Assembly: GCA_003550325.1 (NCBI GenBank)
Contig: QKWP01000211.1
Coordinates: forward strand, 292,161-356,160
Reading direction: 5' to 3'
Length of the DNA stretch: 64,000 bases
From: Gigaspora rosea
Taxonomy: Eukaryota; Glomeromycota; Glomeromycetes; Diversisporales; Gigasporaceae
The notes under the pieces were generated by a model. The model saw only the letters and a list, made by a program, of their open reading frames with translations. It was not told where the DNA came from and made no database searches. This document shows positions 35,845-48,082 of this stretch, piece by piece. A program made the translations under genes and the position numbers. Each line of letters begins with the position of its first letter. Position 1 is the stretch's first letter.

Positions 35845-36299
35845 ATCTTATGACTTAGTTTATTTACAAAATTGGGATTTTTTTTGGGTGATGTCTAAAG
35901 CGGGGTAGATTCTTATTAAATATTTTATCAAATTAACTTTAGGGTTAGGGTTATCTTAGATTAGAGTTATATAGGTTTTGAGTTGCAAAATTGCCTTCTC
36001 GACATTTTTAATTAACACACCAAGGTAGGTTTAGACTACCGTTTTTATATTTTTCAAGGTTTTCGCTTCTCTTTCATGTTTGCTTTGACAAAGAACATCA
36101 AAATTTGATAATTTGATTGGCCATATATCACATGATTCTGCTCCACTTTAAATGACCCCCTTTTTTGGTTTGTTTCACCTGTATTACCCGCACAAATAAG
36201 TAAAATAATATTGAACATGCGATACAAATAGAGTGAAGAGGGCAATCATATGTTAACCAACAATATACAATATACATGATGATATATGATCTACAGTAT

Positions 36300-37512
36300 T
36301 TTTTGGTTCAAGGTACCCAGGTATTTTACATTTCATATAACAACAAACCTTGATTTATACCCCAGGTATATTGGGAAGAACAGGTATATTACATGGGGGT
36401 ATCTTGTAAGGAGCGTATATTAGCCCTTACCCGGCAAACACTTAAGATCATAGCACAGCAACTGCTTGATATTTTTGACTGATTTCAGATCAGTGTTTTG
36501 ATTTTTGGACTGATCTGGGATTTACTATTGGGCAATTTTGGCCTTGCCAAATATCCAGATTATTTGTTTTGATTTTCAGACTGATCCAGAATTAGTTAAA
36601 TTTCACTATCGGGTAATCTCATGATGTGTTGAAGGCCCTTGCCGAATATCAAATTTTTGAACCAAACTTCAAAATTGTGATACAGTTTTAACAACAATAA
36701 AATTGTATGGGCCAGAACAAAGTACTTAAATTTGTACAAGCAATGAAAAGTACTCAAAGAAAGTAATTAATTACATTTTTTTCAATTGTAGGCAATTAAA
36801 AATAAAAAGAGCAATTATTTCCTGCAAGAAATTTCTTTATTTTGAGGATTTCGATTTTCATATTTACCAGTATTAACTGGAACAGGTTTTAAATAAAAAT
36901 TCTTAACTATTATAATTGAATGTTTAATAAATAAAATTTTTTTTAAAAAAAAAATTACCAAAAAAAAAAGAAATTTACCTTTGTGCTATTATTTTAACAC
37001 TTTGAAACAGCTTTTTTCGCAATATTGTTTCATTATTATTAATCATACTTGGCTCAGAAATGTCATTTTTCTTCATTTTACCAGTCCCAGATGAAATTGC
37101 ATTCGTTTTGAGATTACTACTCAAGCTCTTGATTTGGGCATTAAAAAAAAATTTTGAAGTATACTTTTATAATATGTATAGAGTGAAAGAAAGTTTATTT
37201 TTAAAAAAAATAACACCCGAAGAATTCTTTTTTCGCTCTTTTAAAAAAGTAAGAAAAAAATTTTCTTTTTTATTAGATTATCTTGGTTTTGATCTAAAGT
37301 CTATTATAGGGGGGGATGATCGGGTCATGATCATAAATTGCCGGATAACACCAATATTGGGCAAATTCACGATATTCATAAAAATCATTATTAGTAAATC
37401 GGCCTTTGATTTGTACCCGGGTCTCTTACAAACCACCACAGCAAATAGACTTGAATATACCCGGTACAAATCAAGGGGGTACCGATCGAGGGGGGTACCT
37501 TGCACCGAAAAA
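36300..37512. mobile_element. 1.2-kb insertion upstream of protease copy 2
   Basis: The inverted ends TTTTTGGTTCAAGGTACC and TTTTTCGGTGCAAGGTACC are each followed by CCTTGATTTRTACC. The flanks TACAGTAT (36292-36299) and TACGGTAT (37513-37520) match at 7 of 8. The duplicated locus at 28.9 kb has a single TACAGTAT followed by ATACAAATATGGG, i.e. the empty site. Superfamily unknown: the 8-bp duplication is hAT- or P-like but the ends are not. A TA-duplication reading with longer ends is possible but aligns less well to the empty site. Confidence 0.8.
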
Positions 37513-37536
37513 TACGGTATATATAAATATGGGTAA
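37060..37536 (+). other. Open frame in the 36300-37512 insertion, unknown
   Basis: A 158-codon frame from an ATG (MSFFFILPVPDEIAF...) runs through the right terminal repeat and ends just beyond it. It is rich in Phe, Lys and Leu, with LLDYLGFDLKSIIGGDDR as its most ordered part. I recognise no family. Crossing the terminal repeat argues against a real full-length gene; a short decayed coding piece is possible. Confidence 0.3.
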
Positions 37537-37947
37537 ATAATTTATAAAATTTTAACTCCAAAAATAAATAAATGAAAACCATTACACAGGACTTTGTGAA
37601 AATCAACATGTTACACATTCATGTGATCGTGCTAGTATAATAATATATAATCGTGTTTTAAGTTGTATTTTAACTACAAGACCACCACCCAAACCACCCC
37701 TTACAGTATGCGTATACGAATATATTAAAATACTTGTATGTTGTATACAATTATTGTGCTGCACATCAACGCATAATAAGATAAATCAAAATCTAATATA
37801 TAATAAATGTGGTAGATCATTGTAAAATTTGATCTATTGTATGATTTTTAAAATTTTTGGCCTTTTTTTGTTAGCTTTTTTTTTTTTTTATAATTAAGTT
37901 GGGGTTATGGTTAGAATTATTAGTAAAAGAGTATAAGTGGATTTTGG

Positions 37948-38150
37948 TGGGCCATCAAAACTCCGGGTCGGAGTGCATCGGAATCAGATCGGCTGGATCG
38001 GAATTATCAATTTTGGCCAAAAATTTTACTAATGAAATCATATCATTCATTAAGTAAAAAATGCCCAACTGATAAGTTTGCAATAGGACATGTTAAAAAC
38101 TAGGGCTACGGTAATCGCCGAGGCATCCGACTTGAAATTTGGTTACCCTT
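37948..38150 (+). mobile_element. MITE (CTCCGGGTCGGA end), upstream of protease copy 2
   Basis: Orthologous position to 29348-29560, so it was inherited through the duplication and not inserted independently. Confidence 0.65.
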
Positions 38151-38423
38151 CTGTAATGAATGACCACTCTCAACTTCGTCTCGAGTAGCCTTCAAAATTG
38201 GCAAAGAATGGCCTGATTGTCTTCTACGAATTTGATATAGATACCGAGGCTAATACTAATCAGGAAAATTATTCTAGTAAAAAAGGTCGTCCAAATGTTA
38301 AATTTCATTTATTTAATTAATCTTTTAAATATTTATTTATTTCATTGTTTCGTTATTATCTTTTCATTTGTTTCATTAATCTTATTAATCCCAATCAACA
38401 ATATTTGTTTATATCCTTTAATT

Positions 38424-39650
38424 ATGAAATATTTTTATATCTTAATAAATTTACTATTATTTATTTTTAAATTTCAAACCCTTTCTTTGGTTCAAGCTCG
38501 AGAAGAACCGTTAGCAAAATAATGGGGCATTAGAAATCAAGATATTCCACTATATCTAGAGAGAGAAAGATTTTTAGCATCAGGTGATGAAATCTTAAAA
38601 ACATTACTAGATGATTCAAGTTATGGAGGAACCTATATTGATGTGAAAAACAATGAAATAATTATTAATATAGTAGATCAATCTATTATACCAGTTATAA
38701 GAAATAAATTTGAAATACAAAAATACTTAGAAGTTTTATCATTTAAACCTGCATCCAAGTCATTAGACACATTAAAAACTTCAGTTGATGAAATATTTGA
38801 CCTAGCCATGGGTAGTGGTGCAATTGAAATAATGTTTGGCATTTTTCCAGAAGAAAATAATATCATTATATTTATGTATGAAGAATTTAATGAAATTAAT
38901 CAAGGATTTATAGATGCTGTCGAAGAATATGAACCAATAATAAAATTTTATCCATTAAAAACAGAAAAATTATCAAATTCCGAAATTAGTATGGATAAAC
39001 GTAGTTTAGACATTCAGGTACTAGGCGGAGATGGTTTATTTACTGAATTTAAAAGATGTTCTGCAGGTTTTTTGGCAACAGCGAAAAATGAAATCAAAAA
39101 CTATATCGTAACTGCGAATCATTGTAGAAATGATAAAAAAGGAGATGTCACTAAATTTTTTTATGGTGCCTGGGATGAAAAACCTACACTAGAATTCGTT
39201 GGCTCAATGCCGCCTACAGGGTTTAGCAGTTATGATTTTAACTTAATAGATATAAGTAATATGAGTGATTCCCTCAAACCATCACCAGCTATAAGAAACT
39301 CTGATTCTGAACAATTTCGTATGTTACCTATCTATGATGGTATACCTGTATCAAGTCATGGTGTCCATTTGTGTAAGTCTGGTTATAGTACACATGTTAC
39401 ATGTGGATTTGTAAAAGCATTTGATGTTTTTTCTTATGTACGAAGTGGGATATATTCTAGTGAATTAATTATGACAAGTATGTTAGGTCGTAAAGGTGAT
39501 AGTGGAGGGCCTGCATTTGCTTATTCCGATTTGGGTATAGTGATTCTAAATGGTATTTATGTTGCGGTAATTGGAAATGTTAATAGTATGATTTTGCCAT
39601 TAAGTATGATTACCAAGTATGGTGATATAGAGCCTATTATAAATAAGTAA
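38424..39650 (+). CDS. Secreted S1-family serine protease with one in-frame TAA
   Basis: Start at the ATG that opens a clear signal peptide: residues 1-25, MKYFYILINLLLFIF and on to SLVQA, followed by REEP. Codon 33 (38520-38522) is TAA where the flanking frame (LAK-stop-WGIRN) otherwise reads straight on for 375 more codons. A propeptide-like region spans residues ~34-195. The chymotrypsin-fold domain follows, with His233 in VTANHC, Asp271 in SSYDFNLID and Ser360 in GRKGDSGGPAFA, and four Cys (212, 234, 317, 327) placed for two disulfides. This is the complete S1 triad, of streptogrisin/alpha-lytic type with a long pro-region. Known members of such families are extracellular endopeptidases; the substrate cannot be inferred. 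Copy 1 has the same TAA, so the stop predates the duplication or spread by conversion. Expression would need readthrough or an internal start that loses the secretion signal. It may simply be a young pseudogene. Confidence 0.75.
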
Positions 39651-40786
39651 CATTGAAAGGTTATAAAATTAGACTGCAGGTAATTTTTATCATTAAAAAT
39701 CTACTGATTACACTAAATGGGTATCTTCAATCGCTCCCATTCTATTCTCTGACATCAATATTTAAAACTCAAATAAGATTTTTAATACTTACATTGAACC
39801 CCTCATTATATAAAAAATATTAAAAACTCTCAAATTCAAAAACTTTAAAATAGATTTTTGCATATTAAAATTGCATAACTTATAATTTAATATTAACTGA
39901 TAATTTTTTAATATAGTTATTAAATGTGATGCATCCAATAAGTAATTCTTGATATAAGAAAGGTTTATTAGTGACTTTCTTACATCGAGAGAATTTATTA
40001 TAGACCGGTTTTAGAATTGACTTTGTTATATCAGATTTTAATTACAGTATTTGCGTATTTAATACGAATTAAACAATGATTGAAATACATTTTATTATAA
40101 GGATTAGAAATATATTTGGCCAGAGTTTGAGGTTGTATTTAGAGAGGTTATACATTTAGGAAGGTTTAACTGAACAATTCAAATATCAAACGAATACATT
40201 CAAATACTTACTATGTTTAAATATTTAGTTATGAATTTTTTGCATTCGCCACGTAAAATACATTCAAATGAATTTATGTTATTTTTTTTTCTTTAAAGCA
40301 CATTACTTAATGCATCAATTCTTTTTTTGATCGCTGTTCAGTTGCATGATGTACTTCTAAATTATTTCATAAAAATTTTAATGTAGCGAATTTGTATTCC
40401 ATAATTAACTCTAGCATCTTGCTAATGTTTGGCATTTCTTCCGTTGTATTAACCATCCACATTATTACACTAAAAGTCAATATTTATAAATTTTGTATGC
40501 CGACTTCTATCCATTAAATTCTCTTATTTTCCTTTCGTTGAAGTTTCTTATATTTGATCTAAAGTCTCATGAATCATGAAGCTATATTTTTGCAAGAATT
40601 AAAGAAAAAATTGTAATACGCAATGATAAAAGGTCGATTCAAGTATACTGAATAAATCAAAAAAAGATCGATTTAATTATAATGAAATAAAAGATTTATC
40701 CAAGTATAATTAAAAAAAAAAAAGCATAAATAAATAAAATAAACAGAACTACTTAATTTAAATTGGTAGTTGGTACTTTAATTGAC
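39651..40786. other. Downstream flank, then AT-rich DNA without a gene
   Basis: 39651-39965 matches the downstream flank of copy 1 (34889-35202). Beyond that no coding, RNA or repeat signal could be supported. Confidence 0.5.
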
Positions 40787-41043
40787 AGAAAATAGTTTAG
40801 CCCGTCAAATGAGTTCATTATCGAGATGAACAAAAAAAAGATGGTCGAGACCATTTATTTTTATAATTGAGTCGTGGTAATTAGCTAATTAAATATTTGT
40901 GTTTTTACAATATGAATCTCGGCTAATTGTAATTAGGGTTGCTTCAATTAGTCATAGCACTTGTGCATGACCTCGATCACTAGTTAATCACATTGGAAAG
41001 ACCCTAAGTCCCATAAACTGCATTAAGAATTGCTCCGAATTAT
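40787..41043 (+). repeat. Left arm of a 12.5-kb-spaced inverted pair
   Basis: Complementary to 53361-53584: TGACAGAAAATAGTTTAG at the outer edge, then GATGAACAAAAAA, CACTTGTGCATGACCTCGAT and, at the inner edge, GCATTAAGAATTGC. See the right arm. Confidence 0.8.
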
Positions 41044-41371
41044 CGGACATTTATAGTCTTTTTTTTTTAAAAAAAAAATAAAATAAAATAAAATAAAAAG
41101 TAAATTAGCAATTTTTCATACCAGGAACATAGTACAAAGAACGAAGTGTATGATTTACTGGAAAGTTAAGTGAAGTGTACAAATCAGAGGATCCGATTGG
41201 AAGATTGAAACTTGTTGACTTTATAATTCTATTGTTAGTTAATGTGTGCTTGTTGATCTGCATACGTACGTATAGTGCGATGGATTTAATTTCTTTGACC
41301 GGTCATTGATTAAACACAAAAAAGTAAATAATGCGATATAACCTCTATTAGTATTATTAAGAGTAGTGCTC

Positions 41372-41525
41372 CTAATCGGGTCGGGTCAACCCGAAAACCA
41401 ACCCGACCCGAAACTTTCGGGTCGGGTTCGGGTTAGAAAAATTGAACCCGAAAAGTTCGGGTTGGGTTCGGGTCGGGTTCGGGTTGGCAATGAACCCGAC
41501 CCGAACCCGACCCGACCCGACTCGA
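41372..41525. repeat. Left subterminal array of hAT E
   Basis: Dense GGGTCGGGTT/AACCCGACCC motifs in both orientations, with paired copies of ACTTTCGGGTCGGGTTCGGG. Counterpart at 48083-48212. Probable transposase-binding sites by analogy with other hAT elements. Confidence 0.85.
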
Positions 41526-41929
41526 AATATTATAGATAACCCAAAGTAGAAATATTATTTTTTTATTCTAGCAAATCATAGATAAATATGTACTTTATTT
41601 AAATCTTTAATAAACATATTTGCATTCATGATAGTAGATCTTAAATGAATGCATTTTAACTAATTTAAAATTAATATGACGAATATTGATATGATCTGAT
41701 CTTTAAACTATAATAAGCTAAAATTGTATATCTTTAACAAATTATATGCTAATTTATTTGAAGCAAATATAGTAATAATTTTATTAATCATTCAGTAAAT
41801 ATATTATATATTTATATTAAATATTTATTTTTTTACCTCAGTCTAAATTTTAATTTTTTTTGCAACGAAATTATCTTTATTTGCAACGAAATTGTTTTTA
41901 AAAATAGTAAGTACATATTAAATTACCTT

Positions 41930-43075
41930 AAAGGTTATACTCTAAAATTATAATAATATCTTGGCAACCACTTCATCAAATTTGATAAAACTTCTTTTAT
42001 TTGAATTCTACAGATTTGTAGAATTCAAATAAAAAAATTTTATCAATTTTCATCAGGTGGCTATCAAGATACCTTCGCTCAAAGGTTTAAAAAATTTTAG
42101 TATAACATCTATTTTTGAATTGTTTACTGACTTTGAGTGAAGATATCTTGATAACCACCTGGTTAAAGTTAATGAAATTTTTTTTTATTTGAATTTTACA
42201 AAATGGTAAAATCAAAATAAAAAAGATTCATTGCTTTTGGTTAGGTAGTTGTCAAGATATCTTTCCTAAAAATTTAAAAAAAATTTGCTACAACATCTAT
42301 TTTGATAGACGTTTTAAATTGTTTACTTACTTTGCATGAAGATATCTCAACAACCAACTGTTCAAGGTTAATAAAAATTTTTTTATTTGAATTCTACAGA
42401 ATGGTAAAATTAAAATAAGAAAGGTTCATTGCTTTTGTTTAGGTGGTTGTCAAGATATCTTCCCTAAAAATTTAAAAAACCTTTGTTACAACATATATTT
42501 TAATAAATATTTTAAATTGTTTACTAACTTTGCATAAAGATATCTTGACAACCAATTGTTCAATGTTAATAAAAACTTTTTTATCTGAATTCTACAGAGT
42601 TGTAGAATTAAAATAAAAAAATTTATTGATTTTGGTCAGGTAATTGTCAAGATATCTTCACTTAAATATTTAAAAAAATTTTGCTATAGCATCTATTTAG
42701 ATAGATATTTTGAATTATTTACTGTATTTGAGTAATAATATCTTGATAACCACCTGATCAAAGTTAATGATTTTTTTTATTTTAATTCTATAGAATTGTA
42801 GAATTAAAATACAAAAAAATTTATCGATTTTGCTTAAGTAATTATTAAAATATCTTCACTTAAAGTTTTAGAATTTTGTATAACTTTAATTTTGATGAAC
42901 ATTTTGAATTATTCTCTGATTTTAAGCAAAGATATCTTAACAACTATCTGACTAAAATCAATTAAATTTTTTATTCAAATTCTATAATTTTAAAGAATTA
43001 AAATAAAATTTTTTTTATTGAATTTGATTAGTTAGTTGTCAAGGTATCTTTAATTAAAATTCAAATATCTAATAA
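41930..43075. repeat. ~195-bp palindromic tandem array upstream of the transposase
   Basis: GTCAAGATATCTTC-type motifs fall near 42065, 42252, 42451, 42648, 42847 and 43039 (spacing 187-199). Between each pair lies an inverted partner such as GAAGATATCTTGAYAACC (42141, 42340, 42537, 42735, 42926). Each unit is therefore a dyad with a second dyad around TTCTACAGA/TGTAGAATT. The array ends just before the start codon. Confidence 0.85.
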
Positions 43076-43173
43076 AATTAGAACAATTAATTTTTTTAAA
43101 ATTTTAACAAATTACTTATTATATTTTATAATTAATTTATTATTTTAATCTTTAAATTATTTAGAAATTAAAT

Positions 43174-46073
43174 ATGGAATTTGATGAATCAAATTTTTTT
43201 CTTGATGAAAATTATATTATTGAAAGTAATATTTCAGAAATTATTGATGATGATATATCAAATAATAGTTCAAACCAAGAAGAAAATTTTGTTGAAGATA
43301 ATGAAACATCTAGTGATGAAGATGAAACAAATTCTAATCAAGTAAATGAAGAGGATATTCTTATGGAAGAAAATATCATTATAGAAGAAAATTTTCCTAA
43401 TACTCCTAATGAAGAAAATGCAAATACTAAAACAGATAATAAAAAAAAGCTTAAATCTATTGTTCATAATCATTTTACTATAGATCAACAAGCTAAAAAA
43501 TATAAATGCAATTATTGCAGGTAAAATATTAATTTTTAATATTAATATTTATATTATTTATAAAATTTTAATATTATTTATAATTATTTATTATAATTTT
43601 TAGTCAAACTTATAAAATTTCAAAAGATAAATCAACATCAGTATTAAAAAGACATCTTGAAAAAAATCATAAAAAATTAATTGCAAAAAGAAAAACTATT
43701 GGAGCATTAGATAAGTTTATTCAAAAAGATAAATTAGTAAATATTTTTTATTATTTATTTATTTTTTATCAATAATAATAATTAATTTAAATATTATTTA
43801 AATAGTTATTCATACAAGAAGATTGGCTTAAAGATTTAATTAATTGGATTATTTCTGATGATCAATCTTTTACTGTTGTTGAAAATAAATTTTTTCAAAT
43901 AATGATTAAAAGACTCAATAATAATGCAAAAATTCCTTCAGCTGATACTATTACTAACAAAATTTCTAAAATTTTTAATACTGAACAAGCTAATCTGCAA
44001 AAACAATTTCAAGAAATTTCTAGTAAAATTTCATTTACTCTTGATTGCTGGACATCTAGAAATCAAAAATCTTATCTTGGAGTAACTGCACATTGGATTT
44101 CAAATAATTGGCAACTTCAACATTGTACTATTGAGTTTAGTTATTTTGAAGGCTCTCACTCAGGCAAAAATTTAGCTGAAGTATTTTTTAAAATTTTAAA
44201 AGAAAATAATCTTTTAACAAAAGTATTTATATTTTATTATTTTTAACAAAAGTATTTATATTTTATTATTTATAAAATATTAATTAATAACTAATTATTA
44301 TTTTATTTTTAGATTTTGGGTATTACTACTGATAATGCTACAAATATGAATTCAATGTTTAATAATTTAGAAGAAAATTTTAATAATGAAAATTTAGAAT
44401 TTGATTCTAAAAATCAACATATATATTGTCTTGCACATATTATAAATCTAGCTGTTCAGGAAATTTTAAAATCTTTTTATAATAATAATAATAATGATGA
44501 AGGTGATAATTCTGAAGAGAATAGTGATGATGAAATATCTGATATAAATACTTTAGGAGCACTTGGAAAAGTATAATTAATTTATTTTAAATATATTATT
44601 TATTTTTAAAATATTTGTAATATTTATAGTATTTATATTTTTAAATATAAAATTAATAATAAAATTTATATTTTATAGAATAAAATACTATAAAAAATAC
44701 TAAAATTTATTAATTATATAATTTTATATTTGTAGTTAAAGAAAATAATAATTAAAATTCGTAAATCTCCACAAAAACGTGAACGTTTTAGCAGACAATG
44801 TTTTATTTCAAATATTAAAAACTTAGAATTAATTGTTGATGTAAAAACACGATGGAATTCTACATATGATATGTTGGAAAGAGCTTTAATTTTACAACAA
44901 GTAAATTTATATATATATTTTTTAATTTTATTTACTAAATATTAATTTATATTTTAGCCATTAGATGAATTAATTTTAACAGATAGAAGTCTTACAAAAT
45001 TTTCATTAACAAATGCTGAATGGAATAAATTAAAACAAATAAAAAATATTTTAGAGGTGAATAAAAATAATATATATATATATAATAATTTATAAATATT
45101 ATAATATATATTATTAATTTATAACTATTATAATATATATTATTATTTTTAAATTTTTTATTAGTGTTTTAAGGAAGCTACTCTTGAAATAAGTGCATCT
45201 AATTATCCAACACTTAGCTATTCAATTCCTATTTATAATTATTTATTAAATATAATTGAAAAATTTCTTAATGAAGATTCTTATTCTAATGATATTATTT
45301 CTGCTATTAGCAAAGCCAAAAATAAATTATATAAATATTTTCCAACAACAAATGGACTTGTTTATATTATTTCTACAAGTATGTAATTTAAATTTATTTA
45401 TTAAATAATTAATAACTAATTTTTAATTATATTTTTATTAATAGTTATTGATCCACGTCTTAAGTTACAATATTTTAAAGATCAAGAATTTGATGATGAA
45501 CTTATTGAAATATACAAACAACAAATTATTAATTTATGGAAAAATAAATATAGACAAACAGAAAATAAAAATAATAATCAAACAAATAATAAAGCAAGTG
45601 GACTTATAGCTTATATGTTTGAAAAAAGAAAACATATTGAATTTGATGAACTTGTAAAATATTTGAATGAACCACCATTAAATTATGATATAGATATATT
45701 AACATTTTGGAAGGTAAATATTTATTATAATATATTTAATATACTATATAATTAACTAATAATTTAATTTAATTTAAAAATAGCTTCATGAAATAGAATA
45801 TCCAAATTTATCAAAAATGGCTAAAGATTATTTAGCAATTCCTGGTATATTTTTAATTTTAAATATTATAATAAAATAAAATTATTATAATTATTTAATA
45901 AAATTAATATAAATTTTTATATTTTAGGAACAAGTGTTCCTGTTGAATGTATTTTTTCAAGTAGTGCTGATTTGATTTCTGCTAAAAGATATAGTTTAAA
46001 TTCAAATACAATTAAAATTTGTATGTGTTTAAAAAGTTGGTTAAAATTAAAATTAAAAAATAATGTAGATTAA
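43174..46073 (+). CDS. hAT transposase, ten exons, 702 aa, intact
   Basis: Exons 43174-43520, 43604-43736, 43806-44222, 44313-44570, 44736-44900, 44958-45056, 45165-45378, 45445-45713, 45784-45844 and 45928-46073 (2109 nt, in frame throughout, every intron GT..AG and 57-165 bp). Cuts the element out and reinserts it, in the nucleus. Order: acidic leader (1-92); BED zinc finger with Cys112, Cys115, His133 and His138; RNase H-like core with Asp240 in FTLDCWTS and Asp306 in TTDNATNM; CLAHIINLAVQ; insertion region with DVKTRWNSTYDMLERAL; IDPRLKL; C-terminal dimerisation region with Glu661 in PVECIFSSSADL. These three acids match the known hAT D-D-E triad. Start chosen as the first ATG in the acidic leader frame. 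Exon ends sit on codon phases that restore conserved blocks, for example the join giving IIDPRLK. A candidate AATAAA lies about 190 bp after the stop. No in-frame stop or frameshift seen. Confidence 0.9.
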
Positions 46074-46803
46074 ATTTTTAAAAATCTATTTAAATTTTAT
46101 TTATATATTAATATTTATTATTAGTAATAGGTTTTTTTTAGTTTGTAAATTCAAACTTTTTTCCTATTAATTTTTATTTAAATATTATATTATATTATAT
46201 TATTATTTTATCTTTTATTTATTTATATAAATAAATTTATATTTTATTTAAAATTTGAAAATGAATAAATATTTATTAATATTTTTATTTTAATACTATA
46301 TATTTATTAATAAAATTTTTATATTATTTAAATTAAAATTATTTTATACTATAATAATAATAAATGTTGCTAATTTATCTCCTTAGTAATTTAATTACTC
46401 TATATAATTTACTAATCAAATACAGAATCTTGTATAACAAAATAATAAATTTATTTATAAAATTTAAGAAAATATTAAAAATTGTAAATATCTTAAAATT
46501 TATTATAAAATTAGCTTTAGACTTTTAAGTAAAAATTTTTAACATCTAGTTTTACATATAATAACACATTCTAACTCTAATATAGGCCTTACTCTAACTC
46601 TAATATTAAACCAATTTATTTGAATAATAGAGCAGTTAATTAACTAGATATTAAAATTAGTTATATTTAATAATAATTTAAATAAGTCTAATTTTAAATT
46701 AAATATAATAAAATTTTTTAATAGTTTTACTAAATTATACTAGTATTAATATTATAATTATATTATTTAATAAATTATACAAATATAGTATAATAGAAAT
46801 AAT
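46074..46803. other. AT-rich 3' part of hAT E
   Basis: No gene. Likely transcript end and spacer. Confidence 0.45.
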
Positions 46804-47153
46804 CTAGTTGTCAGTGGCAGTAACAGTCACTGGATTACAAATAACCAACCAGATTGTGTTACAGGATCAAAACAAATACTAAAGTTAATTGTCATTAGGG
46901 TTAGGATTAGAAGTTAATTGTCATTAGAGTCAGAAATAGTTTGAGTTAGGGTTGGGGTTGAGAATATTATATAGTAAAATTTCACAAGAAATTTTTTTAA
47001 TTAGAACACAAAAGGTAATTTTATAGGTAAAGTTTTATGCTATCATGAATTTTTGATGTTTTCTTCACTTTTGGATTATATAAACGTTACACCTGATCCC
47101 GTGATGTGATTGGTCAATTGCAACTTGGTGACTGTCACCGCCGATGACAAATA
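46804..47153 (-). mobile_element. Repeat family M, copy 2, inside hAT E
   Basis: The ends CTAGTTGTCAGTGGCAGTAA and (inverted) CTATTTGTCATCGGCGGTGA carry the hairpins CAGTGGCAGTAACAGTCACTG-like on the left and GGTGACTGTCACC on the right. The minus strand carries the family core (GATCAGGTGTAACG). GGGTTAGG-type tracts are inside. Confidence 0.7.
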
Positions 47154-47160
47154 GATTCGC

Positions 47161-47615
47161 TCAACAGGAGAGACCATCCCAAATTAGGAAATAGTTAGGA
47201 TGATCATTACACAATTCATTAAAGTTTTTTTATACAGTTTACAATACTCTTTTCATGAGGTCATCGTGACTTATTCGCATTATGAAACATGATCAACTTA
47301 GTATATAAACTTGTGGCTTTCATATCATACTTTAATAAAATAGTTGGATTCAAGAGGATTCGTGGATATTTATATTACAATTTCTGTATTTATAAGTTAT
47401 AATATAAATATCTGGTGAATCCTCTTGAATCCAACTATTTTATTAAAGTATAATATGAAAGTCACAAGTTTGTACTAATTTGATCACGTTTCATAATGCG
47501 AATAAGCCACGATGACCTCACGAAAAGATTATTGTAAACTGTATAAAAAAACTTTAATGAATTGTGTAATGATCGTTCTGACTATTTCCTAATTTGGGAC
47601 GGTCTCTCCTGTTGA
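47161..47615. mobile_element. 455-bp foldback with 5-bp duplication TTCGC
   Basis: The arms start TCAACAGGAGAGACC and are reverse complements over about 215 bp with few mismatches, around a ~30-bp loop at about 47389. TTCGC flanks both ends (47156-47160, 47616-47620). Non-coding and well preserved. Confidence 0.85.
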
Positions 47616-48080
47616 TTCGCACTAATATAAAGATCAGTATTATAAAATAAAAAATTTTTAATTCTAATAATAGCTTAGACTCTAACTTTAAACTAAAGAA
47701 ATTTATAATTTTTTTGTTTATTGTTTTAATAATAATCTATATATATTAATTTTATATGTAACTATAATATTAGTATTACAAGTATTATTTAATATAACTA
47801 TTTTTTAAAAAATATAATAAAAATAAATTAATATTCTAAATTAATAAAAAAAACATGATTATATTATATTATATTTATATAGATAAATTAATAATTTACT
47901 TAAATTTTAAAATAAAATAATAAAAAGCACTACTATATATTAATCTTAAATTTATTTAATATGCTATAATAATAAATTAAATAATTCAACTTAAAATAAA
48001 ATTAAAAATTTAATATAAAAAATAAAAAATAAATTAGTAGAGAGAGCGAAAGATCAAAATTTGATATCACCTTTGACAAA
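47616..48080. other. AT-rich spacer in hAT E
   Basis: No supported feature before the right subterminal array. Confidence 0.4.
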
Positions 48081-48082
48081 GT

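Larger units (their letters stand above)
28680..39965 (+). repeat. Tandem segmental duplication carrying the protease gene
   Basis: 28680-35202 and about 35845-39965 are colinear in the same orientation: about 1.1 kb upstream, the gene, and about 300 bp downstream. Shared landmarks include TTGGTTTGTATTACCCG, CATTACACAGGA, CCACCACCCAAA and the poly-T tract followed by TAATTAAGTTGGGGTTATGG. Copy 1 is longer because of two hAT insertions in the gene. Copy 2 has an extra insertion at 36300-37512 upstream. Confidence 0.9.

Noticed and set aside
38500..38550. An intron removing the TAA of the protease
   Set aside because: The possible GT..AG pairs span 44 nt (breaks the frame) or 24 nt (too short).
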